Source: Paraburkholderia atlantica
Lineage (GTDB): Bacteria; Pseudomonadota; Gammaproteobacteria; Burkholderiales; Burkholderiaceae
Length of the DNA stretch: 64,000 bases
Assembly: GCF_009362785.1 (NCBI RefSeq)
Contig: NZ_WHNQ01000003.1
Span: 186,001-250,000, forward strand
Direction of reading: 5' to 3'
Shown here piece by piece: positions 1 to 8,650 of this stretch. The position numbers and the translations under genes are program-made. Position 1 is the first letter of the stretch. Each line of letters starts with the position of its first letter. The notes beneath the pieces are model-generated. The model was not told the DNA's origin and did no database searches. It saw only the letters and a list, made by a program, of their open reading frames with translations.

Positions 1-1
1 C

Positions 2-1267
2 ATCGGCGGGCTGCAAAGCCTTTCTGCCGAGCCGCCGAAAGCGCGTGTGACGATCGTCGGCAACCGTTGGGACGATGCGTGCACGCTGCTGCGCCAGTTT
101 CTCGCGCGCAATCAGATCAGCGCCGACTGGCTGGCGCCGGATGCGCCGGAACTGGCCGCGCGCTGGCCTGGCACCTGTCCAACGGAACGCGAGTGCCCCG
201 CGTTGCGCCTCGTCGACGGCACGGTGCTGAGCCGGCCCGCGACCCGCGAACTGGCGGGACTGCTCGGCCTTCAGACGCAGCCGCGTCTGGACGGATACGA
301 CACGGCGATCATCGGCGGCGGCCCCGCGGGGCTGGCTGCCGCGGTGTACGGCGCGTCGGAAGGTCTGCGCACGCTGGTGCTGGAGCGCGAGGCGCCGGGC
401 GGACAGGCGGGCACGTCCTCGCGCATCGAGAATTACCTCGGCTTTCCCAATGGCGTTTCCGGCGACGAACTCGCGAGCCGCGCGCTGCAACAGGCACGGC
501 GGCTCGGCGCGGAAATCCTCGTGACGCGCTCGGTCGAGCGCATCGATGTAAAGACGCGGCGGATTCATCTCGATGGCGGCGACGCCGTGCACGCTCGATC
601 CATCATTCTCGCGACGGGCGTCACGTGGCGGCGGCTTGCCATCGACGGCTTCGACCGCTTTATCGGCAAGGGGATCTACTACGGCGCGGCGCGCAGCGAG
701 GCGAGCGCGACCCACGGCCTCGATGTCCATCTGATCGGCGGCGGCAATTCGGCCGGCCAGGCGGCGTTATTCTTCGCCAATCATGCGCGCAGCGTGACGC
801 TCGTCGTGCGCGGCGATTCGCTCGAAAAGGGCATGTCGCGCTATCTGGTCGAACAGCTTGCGGGCAAATCGAATGTCGCGGTGCGCTTGCGCTCGGATGT
901 CGTCGGCGCGCATGGCGATACGCATCTGACGGCCATCGACATTCGCGATTCGACGACGGGCTCAGTAAGCCGGCACGACTGCGGCGGTCTGTTCGTCTTC
1001 ATCGGCGCGGATGCGCAAACGGAGTGGCTACCGTCCGAAATCGCGCGCGACGTACGCGGCTATGTTCTGACCGGTGACGACGTCGTCAAGGCCGCACGCT
1101 GGCCGCATCATCACCGCGATCCTTATCTGCTCGAATCGAGCGTGCCGGGTGTGTTCGCGTGCGGAGATGTGAGACTGAGCCCTGTGAAGCGCGTCGCTTC
1201 GGCCGTCGGCGAGGGCAGCATGGCGATTGCTTTCGCGCACAGGTTTTTGCAGTCGGACGGTGCGTGA
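2..1267 (+). CDS. Response regulator/thioredoxin-reductase-like FAD oxidoreductase, 5' truncated
   Basis: The reading frame is open to the left edge, so the gene starts outside the window. The GTG at 47 is probably internal. The C-terminal 400 residues form a two-dinucleotide-binding flavoprotein: an FAD motif GGGPAG (about residues 90-95 counted from the GTG), the PGGQAG and IENYLGFP segments of TrxR-like proteins, a second Rossmann motif GGGNSAG for NAD(P)H, and the closing FACGDVR motif. The region before the FAD domain (VGNRW, then a short thioredoxin-like stretch) matches the linker of fused response-regulator/TrxR proteins. The CxxC redox pair of true thioredoxin reductases is absent: the equivalent segment reads GIYYGAARSEA. 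Disulfide reductase activity is therefore doubtful. Confidence 0.85.
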   Translation: MGGLQSLSAEPPKARVTIVGNRWDDACTLLRQFLARNQISADWLAPDAPELAARWPGTCPTERECPALRLVDGTVLSRPATRELAGLLGLQTQPRLDGYDTAIIGGGPAGLAAAVYGASEGLRTLVLEREAPGGQAGTSSRIENYLGFPNGVSGDELASRALQQARRLGAEILVTRSVERIDVKTRRIHLDGGDAVHARSIILATGVTWRRLAIDGFDRFIGKGIYYGAARSEASATHGLDVHLIGGGNSAGQAALFFANHARSVTLVVRGDSLEKGMSRYLVEQLAGKSNVAVRLRSDVVGAHGDTHLTAIDIRDSTTGSVSRHDCGGLFVFIGADAQTEWLPSEIARDVRGYVLTGDDVVKAARWPHHHRDPYLLESSVPGVFACGDVRLSPVKRVASAVGEGSMAIAFAHRFLQSDGA

Positions 1268-1283
1268 GGTCGTCGCTCGGTCC

Positions 1284-2183
1284 TTATGTATTCGCAGGCA
1301 GCGCGGCGCGTTCCAATACCGTCATCGGTCCGAGCCTTTCGATCACGTCCAGTTGAGCCGGGTCACGCACGAACAGCGAACCCGCAAATCCGAGCGCGTT
1401 GACCGACACGCCTTCGACACGCTCTTGCGATCTCGGCACGAGCAACATCCAGCGCCGCGTGACCAGCAGGTTGTAGGGCGCCGCATGACACCACACGCGA
1501 TCGATTTCGAGCGCGCCGATCCCCGCCGCTTCCAGTAGCGTGCGATAGCGGGACAGCGCCAGCTTCGGCGCATCCGCGCGCGTCAGATCATCCGCGTCGA
1601 AGCGCGCGAACGCATGCCAAAACGGCAGCTCCGGCAAGCGGTCCTGCGCGCCCAACAAGGGCTCGATAGGCACGGGCGGATCGGTTTGCCCGAGCGGCAG
1701 CGGCACGATCTGCAAATGCTTGTGCGGCTGGCTCGCGCCCGCCTCCGTGCCGGCGTTGTAAAAGCCGATGCCGTCGAATTCGGCCATGCACGCGAGCAGC
1801 GCTTCGAAATCGGCAAGATCGAGCAGCGCTTCCTGCGGTACGAATTCACGCGTGACGATCAGCAGATGATGATCGATCACGTTGAACTTGTTCAGCAACG
1901 CGAGATGCGTATCGGAGATATCGGCGACGAACAGATCTGGATCGGGGGGAAGAAATGGGTTCTGTGGGCGCATTGCCGTCTGCAGCTTGTGCGCTTGCTC
2001 GCGCTGTTGTTCCTTGTGCATCAGGCTCGACACCCGACGCACGAGAAAGCGGATGCCACCGCTGTCGATCATGGACTGTTGCGTGTCGATCGGTCGCAGC
2101 GCACCGCAACCGAGCGCATGTTCGGTCTGTCGCAGAATGGCGGGCCACAGCGTGCCCGGAATCAGGCGTCGTTGTCGTTCCAT
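1284..2183 (-). CDS. ATP adenylyltransferase / Ap4A phosphorylase-like protein (HIT superfamily)
   Basis: This 299-residue protein resembles yeast Apa1/Apa2-type Ap4A phosphorylases, which split diadenosine tetraphosphate with phosphate into ATP and ADP. The active-site segment is clear: SQPHKHLQIVPLP at about 151-163, with the histidine triad pattern H154-x-H156-x-Q158. A preceding LLNKFNVIDHHLLIVTREF segment is also typical of the family. It is longer than ordinary HIT hydrolases, as expected for the phosphorylase branch. It lies 54 nt downstream of the adenosine-specific kinase gene on the same strand, so the two are probably cotranscribed. Assignment is at family level; the direction of the reaction in vivo cannot be read from sequence. 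Confidence 0.85.
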   Translation of the reverse strand: MERQRRLIPGTLWPAILRQTEHALGCGALRPIDTQQSMIDSGGIRFLVRRVSSLMHKEQQREQAHKLQTAMRPQNPFLPPDPDLFVADISDTHLALLNKFNVIDHHLLIVTREFVPQEALLDLADFEALLACMAEFDGIGFYNAGTEAGASQPHKHLQIVPLPLGQTDPPVPIEPLLGAQDRLPELPFWHAFARFDADDLTRADAPKLALSRYRTLLEAAGIGALEIDRVWCHAAPYNLLVTRRWMLLVPRSQERVEGVSVNALGFAGSLFVRDPAQLDVIERLGPMTVLERAALPANT

Positions 2184-2237
2184 AGCATGTCGGCAGGTAT
2201 GGCGGCGCGTGTGAAGCGAGTCAAAGCGCAGCAGCCG

Positions 2238-2723
2238 CTACAGCTTGTAGCCTATCGTGCGCAAAAGATCCTTGCGCCATTGAACGTCTTCCGCGCTTTC
2301 GGTGCCGACGGGCGGAAAGCCATCGATCACGCCGACGATGCCTCGCCCCTGATCCGTTTCAGCGACCAACACTTCGACGGGATTCGCCGTGGCGCAGAAG
2401 ATGCGGCAGACCTCGGGCACGGCCTTGATCGTGTTCAGCACGTTGACGGGGAAAAAGCCGTCGCCGAGAAACACGAAGAAGCTATGGCCCGCGCCGACGT
2501 TGGTGGCGTTCTGGCATGCCATCTCGACGAGACTCTCGTCCGTGCCGGAGCGCCGCACGAGGCGCTTGCCGGAGGCCTCGCAAAACGCGAGGCCGAACTT
2601 GATGCCGGGCACCGTGCCGACCATCGCTTCGTGAATATCCTCGACGGATTTGATGAAGTGGCTTTGCCCGAGGATGAAGTTGGTCGCTTCGGGCTTGACG
2701 ACCTTGACGGCGGACAATTGCAT
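2238..2723 (-). CDS. Adenosine-specific kinase family protein
   Basis: The 161-residue product is a full-length member of the Adenosine_kin family (PF04008), first described from archaeal structures. Recognisable segments are the PEATNFILGQSHFIKSVED opening, a central GIKFGLAFCEASGKRLVR stretch, NVGAGHSFFVFL, and a C-terminal GVIDGFPPVGTE. Members bind adenosine or AMP; the physiological reaction is poorly established. It is the first gene of a probable two-gene unit with the Ap4A phosphorylase-like gene, so both products handle adenine nucleotides. The start at 2723 is the only sensible ATG and gives the usual family N-terminus. Confidence 0.85.
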   Translation of the reverse strand: MQLSAVKVVKPEATNFILGQSHFIKSVEDIHEAMVGTVPGIKFGLAFCEASGKRLVRRSGTDESLVEMACQNATNVGAGHSFFVFLGDGFFPVNVLNTIKAVPEVCRIFCATANPVEVLVAETDQGRGIVGVIDGFPPVGTESAEDVQWRKDLLRTIGYKL

Positions 2724-3206
2724 GGGGGACCTCGCTCCATTGCGGCAACGCCGAAAACACGTCGAACACAGGCCAACCCGACTGCGGATGGTTCGCGCGT
2801 CAGCCGGTCTTCGTCGATCCGGCTTCTAGCCTAGTACGAAAACCGGGCCTCTGGCGAACGACGCCACGAATTCCCGAATTCCGGAGCCCGTCGCGTACCG
2901 CACGTGGCTCGTTGCGGCTCTATCCTGAAGCGATCCCGGCATCCAGGAAACCTGCGTCGTCGCGGCGCACGATCCGCTCCGCGGCGAAACCGTCAAGGAC
3001 GTCGAACAGGCAGAGAAAGCCTGACTTATGGCGGCGTCGATCGACCGAAAGTCGCGTCTCCGTCATAGCGTTTCGACCCGCTTTAAACCTGATCGCGCCG
3101 AAGCAGCCGCTCCGAGTCAACAAGGTCAAGCGCCGGTTTACGCCCCCGACCGAGTGTGCAAGTATCTTCACCAAGCCGCATCCCGCACACTCTTGCGAGG
3201 TCCACG
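2724..3206. other. Intergenic region, no gene recognised
   Basis: This 483-nt gap separates the leftward adenosine kinase gene from the rightward hypothetical gene, so it should hold two divergent promoters. Short open frames exist on both strands (for example 2920-3174 on the minus strand) but none has a convincing ribosome site or recognisable product. A run of TTCCCGAATTCCGG lies near 2870-2884. Confidence 0.5.
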
Positions 3207-4514
3207 ATGGCCTGGAAACTTTGGAAGACCGACAAGCAGAACGACGAGACGCGAAGCTGGCCGAGCGGGACGCATGAGTCGTTGAAGCAACTTCTGGACA
3301 TGTACCTGGTCAGCGACTCGCCACCGTTCGCGAACTGGGCCGCGCCTGGGATCACGTTCACGCCCGAACTCGAAACGCTCGCCCGAAACGGCGTGCGGGG
3401 CTATCAGCTTGCCCTTTGGCTGTGGCTTTTCGCCGAGAAGCACGGCACCATCGCGGCAAAAATGGTGCGCGAATCTTTTTGCCTGCTCGCCGACGCGATG
3501 CAGCCGTCGTCCGGCGACAAGATCGACTCGCTGCTCGACCTCGAAAATCGCCTCGCGCATTCTGTCGAAGACCTTTCCGCTCAACAGCGAACCTTCCGTC
3601 TGGAGGGTCTGTCCGTCGAGCTGCCGATGGAGTTTTTCCTCGCTACCGCCTTCCTGCGGCTCGCGCCGGATTCTCCATATGCGGGGACCGAAGGCACTCA
3701 CCTGCAAGGCAATGACTTCAAGCTGGCCGACTGTTTTCGCCATGCAACCGAAGAGGGACTGGCGGTATTCCGGCCGATGGTAGACGCGGTCGACTTCGAC
3801 GCGAAATCGCTGCCGAACTGGAAATGGAGCGCTCATCCCGGCGCTGCCGAGCGACACCTGCAACGCCGCGACAAGAATCCGCTGTTCGCCCTTCATCGTC
3901 AGATGGTGACGGCTCATGAAGTGTATGAGGCGCGGCTGGCCGACGCTCGGGCCATCGAGGAGGTCAGGAGCGAGCTCAATGAGATCAGCCGGTCGTTCTC
4001 CGAGACGACCGAATTGCCGCTGAACTGGCAGCCCTTCCTCGAAGGATATCGGGACCACGTCGACCGGCTCGATGAACGCCGGCTCGTCGTTGGCGGACAG
4101 AGCACGTCCCTCGGCAATGCAATTGCGGAGTTGCGCGCCGACATACTTGCAACCTGGCGGGCGTCGATTCACAAGAACCGGCACAGTCTCGCGACCCTGG
4201 AGCAGGACGAAGCAAAACGGACCGAGCGACGCACGCTGCTGTATGGATGCGACTGGACGGCTCAGCTTTTGAGCCACGGGTCGCTGATTCCGCCAGAAGA
4301 GGTGGTGCCCGCCCTGCTGAGCGAGCCCCCCTCCGAGCTGGAAAAGGTGGTGACAGGTCTGCGGGGCGACCCGCGACTGCACGAGACGCTTGCGCAGTGC
4401 CGTGCAACTGCGCATCGGCTCGTCAACGAGCTTCGCGCCGCCGGCCATCAGCTTCCCGATCTCGACGACAAGCTTCGCATTCTGGATGGTGCGCCCGGGC
4501 AGTTGCCGGACTGA
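3207..4514 (+). CDS. Hypothetical protein, 435 aa
   Basis: The frame is open from 3156, but the ATG at 3207 is preceded by GCGAGG at a 6-nt spacing and gives a sensible start (MAWKLWKTDKQ). The product is soluble and mostly helical by composition, with no signal peptide or membrane span. It has a Trp-rich N-terminal part (QLALWLWLFAEKHG) and a charged helical C-terminal half with several Leu-rich stretches that could form coiled coils. No catalytic motif was recognised. It is followed after 64 nt by another unrecognised gene on the same strand, so the two may act together. Coding status is supported by length and codon-position GC; function is unknown. Confidence 0.75.
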   Translation: MAWKLWKTDKQNDETRSWPSGTHESLKQLLDMYLVSDSPPFANWAAPGITFTPELETLARNGVRGYQLALWLWLFAEKHGTIAAKMVRESFCLLADAMQPSSGDKIDSLLDLENRLAHSVEDLSAQQRTFRLEGLSVELPMEFFLATAFLRLAPDSPYAGTEGTHLQGNDFKLADCFRHATEEGLAVFRPMVDAVDFDAKSLPNWKWSAHPGAAERHLQRRDKNPLFALHRQMVTAHEVYEARLADARAIEEVRSELNEISRSFSETTELPLNWQPFLEGYRDHVDRLDERRLVVGGQSTSLGNAIAELRADILATWRASIHKNRHSLATLEQDEAKRTERRTLLYGCDWTAQLLSHGSLIPPEEVVPALLSEPPSELEKVVTGLRGDPRLHETLAQCRATAHRLVNELRAAGHQLPDLDDKLRILDGAPGQLPD

Positions 4515-4578
4515 ACATCTTGCTGGTATGCGATGTCTTGTTACCTGTGGATGCCACGCTCGACCACAAAGGCCACTT

Positions 4579-4908
4579 ATGAATTCTTCCTCTCGCGCCC
4601 CGCTCGATGTAGCGACTGAGGCGGCATCCACGCTTTCGGAGTACCTGGAGCTGTCGCTAGACAAAGGACAGAGCCTGATTTTCGTGCTCTCTCAAGGCGA
4701 AAACAGCGAAGTCTATCTTGGGGACCCCGGCGAGCCAGACGCGGACTGGACAAGCTGCGCGGCCATTCCGAACACGATCGTCCACGCGCTTCTGGAGACC
4801 ACCCGGTCGGGATTCAACCAGTTGGTCATCGAAGGACAGGCCTACCGCTTCGCCCGGACTTTCGCGCAAGTTGCCGGGCATGGTGCTGTCGTCTTCACGC
4901 CTGCGTAG
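4579..4908 (+). CDS. Hypothetical protein, 109 aa
   Basis: The start ATG at 4579 gives MNSSSRAPLDVATEAAST; the frame is open further upstream but overlaps the preceding gene. The product is acidic and soluble, with alternating hydrophobic segments (SLIFVLSQGENSEVYLGD, FNQLVIEGQAYRFARTF) suggesting a small alpha/beta fold. No family was recognised. It lies between the 435-aa hypothetical gene and the GNAT gene, all rightward with gaps of 64 and 33 nt, so a three-gene transcript is plausible. Confidence 0.65.
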   Translation: MNSSSRAPLDVATEAASTLSEYLELSLDKGQSLIFVLSQGENSEVYLGDPGEPDADWTSCAAIPNTIVHALLETTRSGFNQLVIEGQAYRFARTFAQVAGHGAVVFTPA

Positions 4909-4941
4909 ACGTCGTAGCCAATCACGTTGCTGCATTTGAGC

Positions 4942-5787
4942 ATGGATGATCATAGCGATTTCGTGGTGCGCAACATGTCTTCCAGCGAGGTCGATCTGGC
5001 GATCGAATGGGCTGCGGCGGAGGGATGGAATCCGGGCCTCGACGACGCGCGATGCTTCTGGGATGCCGACCCCAACGGCTTTTTCGTCGGTACCTGGCGC
5101 GGCGAGCCGGTGGCATGCATCTCGGCGGTCGCCTACGACGAGCGTTTCAGTTTCATCGGCCTGTACATCGTCAAGCCAGCGTTTCGCGCCAGGGGTTTCG
5201 GTTTGCGCACCTGGCAGCACGCGATGCGCTATCTGGGAGATCGCACGATCGGCCTCGATGGTGTCGTTGCCCAGCAGCGGAACTATAAGAAATCCGGCTT
5301 CCAGCTCGCGTATCGCAACATCCGCTTCGAGGGCGCCGTGCAAGCTGCGTCGACGCCGACGCTGACGAACGCGCGGGAGGTGCCCTTCGCGCAACTGCTC
5401 GCCTACGACAGCGCATGTTTTTCGACCGCCCGTTCCGGCTTCCTCGCGGACTGGATCGCGCAACCACAGGCGCTGGCTCTGGCGGATGTGCGCAACGCTC
5501 AGATACGAGGGTACGGTGTGCTGCGCCGTTGCAGGAGCGGCTACAAGATCGGTCCGCTCTTTGCCGACGACGCACGCATCGCCAACGATCTGTTCGACGG
5601 ACTGGTCGCGAGCGCCGCGGGCGAAGTCATCGCGTTCGACGTCCCGGAAGTCAACAAGGCTGCCGTAGCGCTCGCTGAACGCTACGGCATGGTGAGCGCG
5701 TTCGAAACGGCGCGCATGTACACGCGCGCCGCGCCGGCCGTTCCCGTGCAGCGCGTGTTCGGGGTCAGTACGTTCGAACTCGGTTGA
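4942..5787 (+). CDS. GNAT family N-acetyltransferase with YitH-type C-terminal domain
   Basis: An N-terminal GNAT fold is shown by the order ACISAVAYDERFSFIGLYIVKPAFRARGFG, the last part being the acetyl-CoA loop (R/Q-x-x-G-x-G/A pattern) at about residues 80-90. The second half (YDSACFSTARSGFLADWI ... GYKIGPLFADD ... FETARMYTR) matches the YitH/HolE acetyltransferase domain that follows GNAT domains in about 280-residue proteins. It would transfer an acetyl group to an unknown amine. The ATG at 4942 was chosen; a TTG at 4927 in the same frame would add five residues. Neither start has a strong ribosome site. Confidence 0.85.
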   Translation: MDDHSDFVVRNMSSSEVDLAIEWAAAEGWNPGLDDARCFWDADPNGFFVGTWRGEPVACISAVAYDERFSFIGLYIVKPAFRARGFGLRTWQHAMRYLGDRTIGLDGVVAQQRNYKKSGFQLAYRNIRFEGAVQAASTPTLTNAREVPFAQLLAYDSACFSTARSGFLADWIAQPQALALADVRNAQIRGYGVLRRCRSGYKIGPLFADDARIANDLFDGLVASAAGEVIAFDVPEVNKAAVALAERYGMVSAFETARMYTRAAPAVPVQRVFGVSTFELG

Positions 5788-5806
5788 CTGCAACGCAACA
5801 GAACGA

Positions 5807-7468
5807 TCATCGAGCGGCCGTGAGCGACGCCTCACGCTGACCGGCAATCGTGAAAAGGCGCACCGTCTCATCGAGCACTTGAGCGGAGTCGATCAGCCGT
5901 TGCGCGGTGGCCGTCGCTTGCTCCACCAGCGCGGCGTTTTGCTGGGTCGCGCTGTCGAGGTGCGTGATTGCCTGATTCACCTGCATGATGCCTTTGGCCT
6001 GCTCGTCGCTTGCATGGGAGACATCGTCGATGATGGTCAGCACGCGTCTGACCGTCTCGTCGATCACTTTCATCTGCGACGCGGTACGGTCGATCAGCTC
6101 CGTTCCCTGCGAGACTTCCGCGACGGTCAGATCCACCACGGACTTGATTTGCCTTGCTGACTCCGCGCAACGTTGCGCCAGCATCCGCACTTCGGTGGCG
6201 ACGACCGCGAACGAACGGCCGGCGTCGCCGGCACGGGCGGCTTCGACCGCCGCGTTCAATGCAATGATGTTGGTCTGAAAGGCGATCCCATCGATCACCC
6301 CGGTAATATCGGCGATACGCTGCGACGCCGACGTGATGCCGGACATGGTCCGCTCAACGTGACCGACGATCTCGCCGCCAAGCGCCGCGGCATCCTGTGC
6401 TTCCCGGGCAAGTCCGAGCGCGGACGCGGCGGCGTCTGCATTGGCCTTCACGCTGGTGGTGAATTGCTCCATGGTCGCAGCCGTTTCCTCCAGCGACGCC
6501 GCTTGCGATTCGGTGCGGCGCGCCAGATCCTCATTGCCGCTCGACATTTCACGAGCGGAGTCGACCACCCCGCCGATCTGGCCACGCACGTCCAGCACGA
6601 TCGCGCCGAGGTTCGCCTTCAGTTGATTCAGCGCGCTCAGTACGTCGCCGAAATCGCCGTTCCTCGAGATGCTCATTTCGGCGGTCAGGTCACCGGCAGC
6701 CATTCGGGTAGCGAAACTGGACAGCCCCGCCAGCGGCGCACCCAATTGCTTTCTCACCGCCAACCAGGCCAAGCCGGCCAGCACCGCGGAGACGGCAGCC
6801 GCGGTCCAGAACGGCAACGGCGGCATCCCGCCGTACTGCACCGCACCGACGAGCGGGAAGACCAGCGGCGCGATCACATAGCCCATACCGATACGCGCCA
6901 CCACCGACAAGCGTGTCAGTGCCTGCAGCTTGCCGGCGATCCCGGTACGCACCAGCTTGCCGCGGCGCAACTTGTGCGAGCGCAACGTGCCTTCGCGCAT
7001 CCGCGCATAGGTTGACTCGGCAAGCCTCACTTCGTTGCGAGATGGCTTGGTACGAACACTCAGATAACCGACGGTCTGACCGCTTTCGATCACCGGCGTG
7101 ACGTTCGCGCATACCCAGTAATGGTCGCCATTCTTGCGGCGGTTTTTCACCAGCGCTGTCCACGGTTGACCCGCGCGGATCGTGTCCCACATGTCGGCGT
7201 ACGCGTCGGCCGGCATGTCGGGATGCCGGACGATGTTATGTGCCGCGCCCAGCAACTCTTCTCGCGTGAAGCCTGATATCGCGATGAAAGCGGGGTTGCA
7301 GTACTGAATCCTTCCTTTCAGATCGGTCGCCGAGACGAGCATCTCAGAGGCGGGGAAATCGAGTTCGCGTTGTGTTACGGGCTGGTTATTGCGCATGAAG
7401 GTCGTTAGCGAGGCACCGCGCTCTGCTGAAGGCGCCGGAATGTCGGTCAATGGACGTTCTAACGGCAA
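5807..7468 (-). CDS. Aer-like methyl-accepting chemotaxis protein with N-terminal PAS domain
   Basis: Near the N-terminus a PAS domain of the aerotaxis type is clear: MLVSATDLKGRIQYCNPAFIAISGFTREELLG, then NIVRHPDMP. Two membrane spans follow at the middle (IAPLVFPLVGAVQYG and AAAVSAVLAGLAWLAV), then a HAMP-like linker and the chemoreceptor signalling domain with its conserved tip ([26 protein letters not shown]). It should signal to CheA/CheW from a redox or oxygen-linked PAS cofactor. The tip-proximal segment GRSFAVVATEVRMLAQRCAESARQIK departs slightly from the usual GRGFAVVA...RSA.AAKEIK. Two starts are possible: TTG at 7468, with AGGAGG only 2 nt upstream, or ATG at 7396, which gives the usual Aer-type N-terminus MRNNQPVTQRE but lacks a ribosome site. 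Confidence 0.9.
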   Translation of the reverse strand: MPLERPLTDIPAPSAERGASLTTFMRNNQPVTQRELDFPASEMLVSATDLKGRIQYCNPAFIAISGFTREELLGAAHNIVRHPDMPADAYADMWDTIRAGQPWTALVKNRRKNGDHYWVCANVTPVIESGQTVGYLSVRTKPSRNEVRLAESTYARMREGTLRSHKLRRGKLVRTGIAGKLQALTRLSVVARIGMGYVIAPLVFPLVGAVQYGGMPPLPFWTAAAVSAVLAGLAWLAVRKQLGAPLAGLSSFATRMAAGDLTAEMSISRNGDFGDVLSALNQLKANLGAIVLDVRGQIGGVVDSAREMSSGNEDLARRTESQAASLEETAATMEQFTTSVKANADAAASALGLAREAQDAAALGGEIVGHVERTMSGITSASQRIADITGVIDGIAFQTNIIALNAAVEAARAGDAGRSFAVVATEVRMLAQRCAESARQIKSVVDLTVAEVSQGTELIDRTASQMKVIDETVRRVLTIIDDVSHASDEQAKGIMQVNQAITHLDSATQQNAALVEQATATAQRLIDSAQVLDETVRLFTIAGQREASLTAAR

Positions 7469-7574
7469 TACCTCCTAAATATTGAGGTTATCTGAGTAGC
7501 TTAGTCGGGTAATCGAAAGCCTGGTGCCGTCAAGTGCTATGCACCTGTCGCGGCGACGCCAGGCGACATGGACG

Positions 7575-8531
7575 TCACTTTCGCGAGCCCCTCTTCTTCC
7601 TTTCCGGAGCCTCGACGGTCGTATCGACCGGCGTGAACGGTGCCTGAAAATGATCGACGAGGAAATCGATGAAGGCTCGCGCCCGCGCCGTCTGATTGCG
7701 CTGCCTCGGGTAATAGACGAACAGGTCCGCCGACGGCAGCACGGTATTCGGCAGCACCAGCTTGAGGCGTCCGCTCTGTACGTACTTGGCCAGATCCCAT
7801 TCGGAGCGAATCAGAATCCCGTGACCGTCGAGCGCCCATCGAAGCGCAATGTCGCCGTCATTGCTCGATAGCACGCCTTTGACCTTGATCGCCTCGATGT
7901 GGTCGTTCACGATGTAGCGCCACACGCCATAAGCGTCATCGTTCTGCCGATGAATGATGCAGCGATGCTGATGCAGGTCCTCCACGCGCTCCGGCGTTCC
8001 GAAACGCTCCAGATATTTCGGCGACGCGCAAAGAAAACGGCGATTGCTCATGATGCGCCTCGCGCTCAGCCGACTGTCCGGCAGCTCGCCGAACCGTATC
8101 GCCATATCGAAGGCGCCTTCGACGAGATCGACCGGCCGGTCCGTCACCTCGAATTGCACTTCGACATTCGGAAAACGCTTGGCGAAGTCGGACACGAGCG
8201 GTGCGATGGTCGTCCTGCCGAAACCTAGCGTCGCGTTGATGCGCAACGGCCCATGCGGATCGCGTCTGGCCCCGGAGATGGCCTCCTCCATCTCGCGGAC
8301 CTGCCCGACGATCTGGGACGCGTAGCGCAGATAGGTCTCTCCCTCGGGCGTCAGGCTGACGCTGCGCGTGGTCCTGTTGACCAGACGCGCGCCGAGCCGT
8401 TGCTCGATGATCCCGAGCCGCTTGGTCGCCGCTGGCGGACTGAGATCGAGCGCCCGGGCGGCGCCGGACATGCTCCTGAGTTTCGCAAGGAGAATGAAGA
8501 ACTCGAAGTCGGATGCGGGTGCAGTACTCAC
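7575..8531 (-). CDS. LysR family transcriptional regulator, divergent from tarD
   Basis: The N-terminal winged helix-turn-helix is typical (FEFFILLAKLRSMSGAARALDLSPPAATKRLGIIEQRLGARLVNRTTRSVSLT), followed by the periplasmic-binding-like effector domain and a basic C-terminal tail (PERKKRGSRK). The GTG at 8531 gives the standard LysR start; the frame is open to 8621 but that would put 30 extra residues before the domain. It is divergent from the tartrate dehydratase gene with 119 nt between them, the usual arrangement for a LysR regulator and its target. TGAA-type repeats at about 8535-8562 (TGGTGAAAT, AGTGAACG, AGTGAATT) could be binding half-sites. Confidence 0.9.
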   Translation of the reverse strand: MSTAPASDFEFFILLAKLRSMSGAARALDLSPPAATKRLGIIEQRLGARLVNRTTRSVSLTPEGETYLRYASQIVGQVREMEEAISGARRDPHGPLRINATLGFGRTTIAPLVSDFAKRFPNVEVQFEVTDRPVDLVEGAFDMAIRFGELPDSRLSARRIMSNRRFLCASPKYLERFGTPERVEDLHQHRCIIHRQNDDAYGVWRYIVNDHIEAIKVKGVLSSNDGDIALRWALDGHGILIRSEWDLAKYVQSGRLKLVLPNTVLPSADLFVYYPRQRNQTARARAFIDFLVDHFQAPFTPVDTTVEAPERKKRGSRK

Positions 8532-8650
8532 TTTTGGTGAAATATATAGTGAACGCAAGTGAATTCTAGCAAGCTCTTTCGCGGCTAAGCTATGCCCCAC
8601 ATTGCAGCCAGGGTGGCGCAATAACTGTTCAAATCTCTGGAGACAGTGGC

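Noticed and set aside
3168..4664. Long 498-codon open frame on the minus strand opposite the 435-aa hypothetical gene
   Set aside because: It has an Arg/His/Gly-rich product typical of the antisense frame of a high-GC gene and no ribosome site; the plus-strand frame has a good start and balanced composition.
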